DNA of 64,000 nucleotides, from positions 12,386,764-12,450,763 of the forward strand of contig NC_092692.1 in assembly GCF_964275005.1 (NCBI RefSeq), read 5' to 3'. Position numbers and translations under genes: made by a program. The DNA comes from Diadema setosum. Taxonomy: Eukaryota > Echinodermata > Echinoidea > Diadematoida > Diadematidae. Under the pieces are notes generated by a model that had not been told where the DNA came from, searched no databases, and saw only the letters and a list, made by a program, of their open reading frames with translations. Each line of letters starts with the position of its first letter. Position 1 is the stretch's first letter. Shown piece by piece: positions 25,901 to 37,900 of the stretch.

Positions 25901-28900
25901 AGCCAGTATTTTTGTGAGGATTCAATTTGTTCAAATTTTGTGAATAAATGTTGGACCACAAATCTAGCAATGCGCACACTGAATGTCCCCAGACACTAGG
26001 GTAATAGTGCACTTATGATAGCCTTGGTGTCACTTCGCGATAACATAGCCTCTAGAAAAAGTCTGCAACCTCCTCAGTGGCAAAAATATCTGTACATGCA
26101 AATGACAGCTTATAGAGTAAGTGTGCTTTGGGTGTATGTGTTGTCTGTGTCTAGGTGGTTGTGTGTATTAAGTGTGTGTGCTATTTGCTCTCATACTTCT
26201 TACTTCCTAGCTTACCTTAGCTGTAAGAAGCCTGAGCACCAGGGAGAGAGTTGGAGTCTGCTTGGAATGACACGGGAGCCTAGAGGCCTGTGAAAGGGGG
26301 GAAGTAGAGAACATGGCAATATTTCGTATTCAAGAAAAGCAGTTCAGCATTATGAAACATTACAAAATCCAACAGACAATTGAGCTCATCTGTCCAGAAT
26401 TCCTTTGCCACTATTCTGCAATTAAACATGACTTGAGGACTGTCTTGCATACTACATTGTCATTGTGTGTGCATGTCAGCATTTGTGTCGTATAATTGTC
26501 CAGTATGATATGTTATTATACATACAAGCCACTTTTTCGATACAATAAAACCATGTATCAATATTCCTGCAAGGGGTTTGCTTAATGACATGCAATATTG
26601 TTAGCATAATACCTATCCTACGCATTTTACATTACCCGTATCAATGGAGAAAAAGAGTACAATATCATTTCCAATATTGTACTCTGCTGTCAATAACGCA
26701 CTCAAATGTTTCTTTATACGCATGCGCAGTATCGCTTGCAAAGAAAGCAAAGTGCAGTGGCATTGCACGATGAGGTTAGAAATGCGCGATGAGGTTGAGA
26801 AATGCGCGATGAGGTTGAGAAATGCCATAGGAGTACACGTAAATCGTCTGTGCTGTCTGCGGCAGTCGCTCGCTGATATGCTCTGCACTGTACTGTACTG
26901 TACGTCCGTATACAAGTTGAAAGGTTAGATTTTGTAAACAACAATGGCGGCCTCCACAAAAAGGTTCGCGACTCTAGACTCTGACGAATTTGAAAACATT
27001 CTGAACATACGAAAGACAACAAAAAGTGCTCTAGATGTTTTTAGAGCATATTTGACAGAGAAGGAAGTGCCGTGGACATTTTGATCACTTTCATGTTGAA
27101 TCAGGCAGTTGTCTAACGTTAGAACCGTCTATTGGATAATGGTGAGTAAAACCCTTTTTCATTTTTTTTGGGGGAAATTTAATGTGGTATTGTCGTGGAA
27201 AGTGGTTTGTATTCAAATTCATGAAATTCTTCCGTCGAGATGTTTTCATGGCAACTGATTGACAAATTGCCCTACATCGACGTAAATAAGCACTGAATTG
27301 ATCAGTGTTTTAGTAGTAGCCATGATAAAAACTACTAAAACACTGATCAATTCAGTGCTTATTTACAATGTACGTCGATGTAGGGCAATTTGTCAATCAG
27401 TTGCAAAGTGGTTAGTATGTATAATAATAATGATATTGGATGCACTTGAGTGGTATATCAGATATATTGCATTCATCAACATGAATACTGCACTCGTCTT
27501 CGACTTGTGCAATATTCATGTTGATGAATGCAATATATCTGATATACCACTCAAGTGCATCCAATATTATATATTTATGTTGCCAAAGGTATTGTCATCA
27601 CATTCTCTTTTCATACAATACTGAACTGCAATCTTCTGTACAGCCACAATATAGATTTGCCCCACTAATAGTATTTTACACAAGAGTATCAAATACTCAT
27701 TTTTGAATTGTTGATTGCACAAACTACAACACATTAAGGTTAATTCTCAGTCGGTTACAAAATATATTAAAGAGAAACAAATTTTCATTATCAGTCAAGG
27801 AAAATATTGACATATGAGACTGGAAAAAAATCTTGTTAAATCTTGCCTGTAATTACTTTATTCAATGTCTCATCATTTCTCTCCACCCCCCCCCCAAACC
27901 TGTTGAGGATGGGCTGATTTTGCTACAACACACATTTCATGTAGACACCTGCCCGAGTATACTCGGGACTCATCTTCAACGGGTTAATCAAAGCAAATCT
28001 TTGCAAAAATACTTTTTGGTATATGGTACCTCCACTCTATCTGAATATTTCAGGAGTCTATGTCAGACCTTCAGATCATAAGATGACCTACTTGTAATTG
28101 AACTATTAAAGAATTTATACAAGTCCCAATAACCCACACACAACTGGTCTTCATTCTCTCACCTGTATGGGTAAGTGGATGACCCTCACACCATTTCTGC
28201 CTCTCTCATCCGTCAGGGCATTGTACACTCTGTTGTCCAGCAACACCACAGCAAAGCCGAGTGGATGGTGTGGGGACCAGGCTTTACCATCAAAGGCTAC
28301 ACGGGGGAAAGAGAGAGAGATAAGAATAAACCTCAATTATGGCATATGATGGATATAAAAACTGGCTTTATTGGCATAAGTACAGTGTAGTAAATGTGAA
28401 AAAAAAAAATCAGTACAATTTGCCTATGAATGAATACAGGTTTGGTGGCAAAGCAATAATTTAGGTCTACAATGAAAAAGGAAATATATGGTAACATATC
28501 AAAACAAACAAAATTTGCACTGGTTATGCCATCACATTTCATTTCTATAAGGGAATATATATATATGATAATAATAATAATAATAATACAGGGTACTTAT
28601 AATGCGCCAGTTCCACATAGTTAACGCGCTCAAGGAGCAGTAGAAGAAGTAAGTCATGAAATACAAAAATCCTTACACAAACATGCACATGAAAATGAAT
28701 GACACAATAATGATAATGAAAAATATACATCATAATATACAATTCTACTGGAAAACGGTCATGAACAAATGAGTCTTGAGGGCAACTTTAAAGGAGTCAA
28801 CATTCGAAATGTGACGGATAGCTTGAGGCAACTGATTCCATATAGTGGAGCGGCATAGCTTGAAAAATTAGAGGAATTGTGCATTTTATGATAAAAGCAC

Positions 28901-31900
28901 CAAATTTCGCACAAATGTTGACAATTACATTAGAAATAAATTCAGATATTGGGCCATCGAAAATAGCGCCCTCAACGGCCATGGCAGCCATTTTTTAAAA
29001 TGGCCGCCATAAATGCCATTTTTCGTAAAAATTTACAAATTTCAAAAGGGAAAATCAATAAGATTTTGCAAACGAGTGGGAAATAACATTCAAAATAAGT
29101 TTAGATATTGGGCCACCGTAAATTACGCCCTCAACGGTCATGGCAGACATTTTTCAAAATGGCCGCCATAAATGCCATTTTTCGCAAAAAAATTACAAAG
29201 TTCAGAAAGGAAAATCAGTAAGATTTTGCAAACAAGTGAAAAATAAAATGTAAAATAATTTAAGATATTGGGCCATCGAAAATAGCGCCCTAAACGGCCA
29301 TAGCAGCCATTTTTCAAAATGGCCGCCATAAATGCCATTTTTTAATAAAAATGTACAAATGTGCAAAAAAATATATCATATGTTGAAAAACCCTATCATT
29401 TTCGATACAACAATCTTCCTTTACCAAAACCTCGAACAAATAGTTGTAAACGCACATTCTTTTATAGAGGTATAAAGTTGCATAATAGTCTTCCCATTTG
29501 TATTCGTAACTGCCCAACAATTGTAACATTTAAGCGATTATTGTTAAACAATTAGACTGAATAAGACTCAGTGGTGTCTATTTTATGAACAATTCAAAGA
29601 TTTTGTCATGTATGAAGTATGTATAATTAATGATTATTTTGATTTGTATATCGATTTTTAATTTGAATGAGAAGATGATATTGAATATCATTATGGTTAT
29701 TACAAGACGATATTACCTTCTTTCCCCCCACTTTTTTTTTCTATATATTTTTTTTTCTTCTTCTTCTTTTTCTTCTTCTTCTTCTGGTCCCCATGGAAGA
29801 CCAGTGACTCTATAACAGTGTCGCTGAATATGGGTTTTCCAGCCGTTTTCCACTATCTCATCTATCACTTTGTCTCTGTTATTATTGTTTCGGTTCGCTG
29901 TCTGTAAACTCATACTCGTACCGTTTAATGATATTAATTTTCTCTTGTTTGTATAGTTTGTATAACATTGCATTTCTGTAAACTCTGTATATTTGTAAAG
30001 ATATTTCATTTGTATGCTTTTTATGACGGAAAATAAAACCAAACCAAACCAAACCAACAAATTTCAGAAGGGAAAATCAACAAGATTTTGCAAACGAGTT
30101 GAAAATAAAATTCAAAATATATTCAGATGTTGGGCCATCGCAAATTGCGCCCTCAGCGCCATAAATACCACCTTTTTCTCCGAATTTACTAATTCCAGAA
30201 GGAAAAGACAGTGAAATTTTGCACTCAATTCAAAAATTTCGTTTGAAATATATCTTGCGCCTATGTATTACATTAATGTAAATAGCGCCCTCAATGACCA
30301 TTGCAGCCATTTTCAAAATGGCCACAATGGATTCCATTTTCTTTTATTTCCTGATTTCACAAAAGGAAAAGTCAATAAGATTTCGCACACAATTTGAAAA
30401 TTATGTTTGAAATAAATATTTGTATTAGATTATTATAATACTGCCCTCAACGGCCATGGCCGCCATATGCCAAAATGGCTGCCATAGTCATAATCATTTT
30501 GTTTTAAAAATGGTAATTTCAGAAAGAAAAGTCAACAAATGTGTACATAAATTGAAAATCATGTTTAAAATCAAACAATATATCTAGATTGCATTAACTC
30601 TAGAAATTGTTCCTTCGCAAATTTTGAAGAAGAAAAAAAAATGCTTATAACGGTAATTGCAGTCATTTTCCAAAATGGCTGTCATAGATGCCATTCTTCT
30701 TTAATGAAGATGTCCTAATGCCGGAAGAAGACAGTAAACATTTTTTTTTTTTTTTGGCGGAAGTTGACAATACATATAAAGAAGTTTGGACATTGGACCA
30801 TCATAAACTGTGTTCTCAATGGCTATTTCAGCTATTTGTCAAAATGGCTACAATACGCACTTCTTTTTTTTTTGTCTTGAAAATTTGCTTTAATTCAGAA
30901 GGAGAGGACAGTAGAATACTCACAGAGACATTATATAATCTGAAATATGGTGTTACGGAAATCATTTGAGGAACATTTGAAATAAACAAGGCAAATGCTT
31001 AACAATTATATCTCACCAATGATGAATGCATATTTTAGGTGGCAAACATAAAAGATTTCCGAAAAAGCGTAATATGAATATCCAGGGATAATGGCGCCAT
31101 GTGTTAACTTTGACAGTAACACCATTTCATTGAATATATGGGATATATGACGTGTATCTATTCTAAAATGTAACTGCCTAAATATTCTTAAAACAGATAC
31201 GAAAAAAATGGCCTTTCATTTCACGAAAAAAAGTTAATCTACTTGCTATGTTTCCATAAAACATATACCTTTGATATCCATATTGTTAGCCGCCACACAC
31301 GAAATACTGCAATTAGGACTAAACTGAAAACATGAATTTAGAACTAACCCATCAATGAAACCTTTTTTTTTTTTAATTTACATTTCTTTGAACACCAGAT
31401 TGCATTAGATACAATGGCTGTTTAGCAGTATTCTATTGCTTTCTCCTTCTGGAATAAGCAAATAAAAATAAGAAGTGTGTGGAAGCCATTTTGCCAAAGA
31501 GCTGCCATAGCCGTTGGGACGATGTTTAAATGGTGGCTCAATATCTTCATTTTAAATTTAACTTCAAATTCAAACTTGAATTTATTTGAATGTCTTTTGT
31601 CAATTTGCACAAGAAATTATATTGTCTTCTTGTGGCATTATCATATTTTCAAGAAATAAATAGCATCTATAGTGGCCATTTAGAAAATGGCTGCCATGGA
31701 CCTTGATGGTGCCATTTGTAATGATCTCATATATTATTTTCTTTTGAATATGATTTTAAACATAAAGGTATGTACAAATTTCACTGGTTTTCTCTCTGAA
31801 ATTAGCAAATCTTTCCAGAAAAGAAAAGAAAAAAGAAAGAAGCAGACATCCATGGCGGTCAGCATGGCCCTTGAGGGCGCCTTCTAAGAAGACTTTACAC

Positions 31901-34900
31901 TTAGATTAATTTCTTGAGCATAATTTTCAACTTGTTTGCAAAGTCTTATTGACTTTTCCTTCTGACATCAGCAATTTCTTTTTGCAAAAAACAAAGCAAA
32001 ACAAGGGGGGGGGGGGGCATCCTTGGCAGCTGTTTTAAAACTTGGCTGCTATGGCTGTTGAGGGTGCACTTTTGGATGGCCTATTATCAAATTCAGTTTG
32101 AATGTAATTTTCCACCTTTGTGGAAAGAAAAAAGACATTCATGGGGGTCATTTTGAAAAATGGCTGAAATGGCCATTGAGGGGGCAATTTGCAATGGCCC
32201 AATAAATTTACTTTTGAATGTACTTTCCCACCTGATTGCAAAATCTCGTTTACTTTCCCTTCTGATTTTAGTAAATCTTTTCAAAAATATAGCATTTATG
32301 GCAGCCATTTTGAAAAATGGCTGTCATGACCGTGGAGGGCACAATTTCCGATGGCCCAATATCGATATTTATTTTAAATATCATTTCCCATTTATAACCA
32401 AAATTTCATTTTTTTTTTCATTTTTTCCTTTTGAAATAAGCATTTGTTTTTAATGAAAAAATGGCAAATATGGTGCCCATTTGAAAAAAAAATGGCAAAT
32501 ATGGTGCCCATTTGAAAAAAAAAAATGGCTGCCGTAGCCATTGAGAGCGCAATTTTCAATTGCCAAATATCTGGATTTATTTTGGATGTAATTTCCAGCT
32601 TGTTTTAAAAAAAGACCATTGGCTTTCCCTTCTGAAATTTGCATTTTTTAACAAAAAATGGCATTTGTGGCAGCCATTTTGAAAAAGAGGCTATCATGGC
32701 CGTTGAGGGCGCAATTTCCGATGGCCTAATATCTAGATTCATTTTGAATGAAATTAACATTTATGGGAAAAATGTTATTAACTTTTCCCTTCTGAAATTT
32801 GCAAAATCATCGAAGAAGTGGCACATTAGACAGCCATTTTGAAAAATGGCTGTCATGGCCGTTGAGGGCGCAATTCACAATGACCAAATATTTAGATTCA
32901 TTTTGAATGTAATTTCCCACTTGTTTGCAAAATCTTACTGGCTTTCCCTTCTGAAGTTAGCAAATATTTTGAAGAAATGGCATTTATGGCGGCCATTTTG
33001 AAAATATGGCTGCCATTGCCGTTGAGGGCGCTATTTCCGATGGCCCGATATCTAGATTTATTTTGAATGTAATTTCCCATTTGTAACCCAAATCTTATTG
33101 ACTTTTCTCTCCTAAAATTAGTAAATTTTACGAAAACATGGCATTTATGGCAGCCATTTTGAAAAATGGCTGCCACGGACGTTGAGGGCGCTATTTACGA
33201 TGGCCCAATATCTAAATTTGATCTGAACGTGATTGTCAACCTGTGTACGAAATTTGGTGCTTTTATCACAAAATGCACAATTTTTCGGCTATGCCGCTCC
33301 ACTAATAGGTAAGGTCCAGCACGTGCAAACGACCGATCCCCCCATGATTTCTTCGTTTTTGGAACAACAAGCAATCTACAATCAGATGACCTTAAACATC
33401 TGGAAGGATTATAAAATGTCAGTAAATCAACATTGTACTCTGGGGCAGATCCATGTATGCAATAAAAAACAAATAGTAATAGTTTAAATACAATGCGAGA
33501 TTCAACAGGTAACCAATGCAATGAGGACAATATAGATAGATAGATAGATAGATATTATTAAACACACATTTTTAGAAATGATTAAAAGAGAATGATATTG
33601 GCCATTTCTTCAAATTCAAATTTTTAATACAATCTTTACATTCCTTCCCCAGTTATTCCTCTCCTTTAAACTACACCATGGACAAAAGTGGACACTTGTT
33701 TATACTGAATACTTATTATCCAGCCATCTCTGCACAAGTTTGCAATCCACTTCCACATATCTTCACCACATATGATTTACATATCATCAATTCCCATACA
33801 TCCCTATCCATTATCTACATCTTTTATGTTCTATTACCAAATAATATTTATTCCAATATACTCATTTCTAAACATCATCTGTCCTATCTTTTCCCCAAAT
33901 CAACATCCTTCTCTCTCTCTCTCTGTGTCCACTCACCAGAATTTGTGTCATACAGTTCTATGACAACTGCAGCAGTGCTGACAAACATGGACGCCACCTC
34001 CCTCGTGTCGCTGAAGACAAACGAATGATTCCAAGACGGATGGATGCTATCTGAAGCGTCTGACAACCAGAGCTGTGGAAGGCGTTCAGTGGAAGATGGT
34101 CACATGATGCAAATCTCTGTTTCTCAAAGCTTTGACAAATCTCATCAAAACATCAATATGAATGACTCCTTTATGATCCTTATACAATCTTAGAGGGAAG
34201 TTGCATCTATCCATGAATCTAGTAGTTGCTCATTCTAATATTCATATTTCCCTTTGCTTGAGACTAATCATGCATGGATTTCTCAGTGCATGTCATTAAA
34301 CATCAACCTAGTTCAATTATTTGTAATCATACAAAACATTGTACTTGTCCCCACAAGGGGTTTGTGTTACATGTGAATGGTTTGTGAAATAAATTGAATT
34401 GAAATGTTTCACACTCTCATTAAAAAAAAATCACACCTAAACATGTCCTTTTTCTGTGTAATGACATCATACTGGGCTGTTTAATCCTATCTGCTTACAT
34501 CCATTGGGTTTTAAAGGTGAACCACAAGGGGGTCAAAATTTGTTGTCCATTTCAGGCTAGCACTTAGCTGCCCATTTCACTGAGTTTTCTCCCAGATCCT
34601 TATGTGAAGTGTGTGAAACCCCCCCCCCAAACTATACTATATACAAGAGATGAAACATATATGTTTGAAGATATATCCTGTTCTCTCACCTGTGCATAGC
34701 CCTGATGTTTTCCCCTTTTTGACGTCAGAAAGGAGGAGATATGGGGAACCGGGCACTCTACCGCTACAGGCTGGAGACTGAGCATCTCAGTGTGGTCTCT
34801 GAATGCATCCCTGAGAAAAGAGGGCCACGCCCAGATGGAAAGGTCAACGGTCTAAATTCCTTCAAGGGTCTACGGAAACCACGGACAAATCTGTCCATGG

Positions 34901-37900
34901 TTGATATCCTACAGCACCTATTTTGAAATGTGGCGGATGACGAATGCACATTTCTAAATCATCACTGATACTTGCATCTCCTTTGTGATAGACTTGAAAT
35001 CACATGATATATTTTGTAAGAATGCATTGATCTTTAAAGGCACAGTGTTTGTAGCAAATGTATACAGAGTCAATATCAAGGAAATGAAAAAAAAGAAAGG
35101 CTTCTTCTTTTTTTTTTTTTAATTACCATGATATTGACTTTTTCTGGATCTCCAGTAAAATGATCTGCCTTCTTTGGCGATATTGTGAAATCAAATTGAG
35201 CGCTATGAATTCAGCATATATTCTTTTTTGTACAACATATTGCAGCATACACATGAAACTAACAAATATACCCTGTATGGGTGTAGAAATTACCGCACTC
35301 ATATTCAATCCACCTAGAAGTGATTAAATAGCTCTCTAAAATTCATTAACCAAAGAACTATACAAAGTGGCTGGAAGAGTTTTAAGTCATGGCTCACCTG
35401 TAGTTCTGGTAGTCTGGTACAATCTTGGCAACAGCCATGACTGATCCGACGGGGCTAGCTAATGGCTTGTCCAGTGACACTAGTCTGACCTCCAGGCCAG
35501 AAAAAGAGAAATCGCCATGATCCGGCAGAGAGCTTAGTTTGCGATACACAGACGCAAAGAGATGAAGTCCATTTGGCGATGACTGAGTTGTCTTCATGCA
35601 ATCACAAAAAGTGGGAAAAATGTGAAATATGTAAATCAAAAATAAGAAAGCATGAAACACTTATTTATAATCTGCTTTCATCAATATAGGCAGACACTAT
35701 TCTTAAAGGGACTGTACAGTACTGGTTGAGGTGGGGATTCATGTTTTCAACATTCCTAAGTGAGATAATGAGAAACCTGCTTATGAAATATGAAAGAGCA
35801 TGTAATTCTAAGAAGGATTCAACATTTATTTGATGAAAATTGGTTTTCAAATGGCTGAGATATAAAAAAAAAAAAAAAATGATAATAAAAGGCAACGGGT
35901 CAGGCCTTTTCTTAGGATCTCTTTGTTTCACGTTGTTTTGGGATATCTCAGCCATTTCAAAACCAATTTTCATCAAATAAACTTTTGATACCCCTTAGAA
36001 TCACATGCTCTTTGACATCTCATAGAGTGGTTTCTGAATATCTCGCAAAACATTAAAAGCTAAATCCTAACCTCAACCAGAACTGTACACACCCTTTAAG
36101 AACTCCCTGTTGCAATCAACTCTAACAACCAATAGACTTTGCAGCATGAATTTTATCAGGTGAAGGTGGATAATGTCTGTCATGTAAACAATGTCTGACT
36201 CTTCATCGTACAGTTGAAGGGTAATGCGCCCATGTGTGGATTTATTCTGGCAATATACGGCAATCATTTGGAGATAAATTGAGGCTTATATAAAGTAGCA
36301 GGATGATGATATTACTTTTTCAATTTCTGTAACATTGTATAGTGATAGTATTTTTACATATAGACACGACATACACACGTGAGCATATACAATACACACA
36401 ACACGTACAGTTGTATACAAACCCATAACAGATTTTCATACACACACATGCACACACACACACACATATAGATGCCCCCATACTTATTGACACACAAAAT
36501 ATTGGTTTGAATAATTTAAGGCGGTATATGAGAATACAATTATTACACGTTCTGTTACTCTTTATTTGTATCACACTGCTAGAAGCTACATTGTGTGTAT
36601 TGCATACCATATATTATGTATTGATGGTAGAGGAGCTGTGTTTAGATGAGTGTGCTGAACTCTACTGTACCACTGTGGACACATGAACATATACATACAT
36701 GTAAATATCACTATTTATCCATGTATCCCAAGTTTTGTACCATTATCTTTTTTGAGGATATAGGATATATACATGTAGTATACATAGATACCCTGTTTTT
36801 ATTGAAATGCCGGACAATACAACGGTGTACAATGTACACTATGTAGTTTCCTAAGTGGACAAGTTTTGTATTCTGGATACAGGGGTGTAATAATTTGGCA
36901 TTTTCTGGTGATGTATAAGTTTGGTTTGTGTGTTGTAACATGACAGGATTGGATTTCTCAGGATATTTGACTGTATATCAGTATATAGGAAAGTATATGT
37001 GTTATATGTATTTCTACCCTATGCATGTTTTATACACACACTCACACACATCATGCACACACACACACACACACACGGGCACAAAACAAAAACACACACA
37101 TACATGTACGATGTATTTAGTTTTTTAGTGGATGATATTTACATATTGGAATATAGGGGTATAATAATCTGTTAATTTTTTGGTGATGTAAAAGTACTGG
37201 TTTGTATGTTTATAATGTACTTTATATCCCAATTTTGGCAATAGTTATGGATTTACTGGACATACTGTACATTTACTGGACATACTGTACATGTACATAC
37301 TGTACATGTTATGTAAACTGTACGTGTATTTTCTTTATTTCATTTATCAATGTATATAGACATGTATTGTTTGAATAACATCCCTGTACATGTACGTGTA
37401 CTGTGCATTTTCTTTCAATTGATGCAGACATATGTGCGCACATGTTTCGGGACATGGAAACAGGAACTTTGATAGGGTGTGTAAGTGTGTGTCTAAATGT
37501 CGTCTGTTTGGGTATGTGTATGTGGTATGCTTTTGCAGTGGGTGGATATGGGTCAGTGTTTCGGGTGTGCAGCCCCACACTGTGGGTGTGGATATGTGTA
37601 GGGGTATGTACAGCCGCGGAGCTACTATAGTAGCCCTTTGGTTCAGCTGTACACTTGTGATGTGGGCGTGTATGAGGCGTGGGTGTGTCTGTGTGTGTGT
37701 GCTTGTGTGTGTGTGTGTGCGTGGGTGGGTGGGTGTGGGTTTGCATGTATTGTTTTTGAGTGTTGGGTGGGTAGGGTCACGAGCCATGCATGCTTTTTGC
37801 GTGTAATAAGACAAGTCATGTACATGTGCAGGGACCAAATGCAATATTTTGATTATTACAATACGTGTACTTGCTGTACTTTGTTTAGTGTTATGTTACT

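Noticed and set aside
31687-33176. Several 60- to 97-aa frames starting MAA within 31.7-33.2 kb on both strands
   Set aside because: They arise from the ATGGCNGCC motif of the 158-bp foldback units. The same frames recur with stops in each unit.
37309-37844. 145- and 165-aa Thr/His/Pro-rich minus-strand frames
   Set aside because: They follow from CA/GT-rich DNA in a CCDC33 intron. No domain and no conservation seen.
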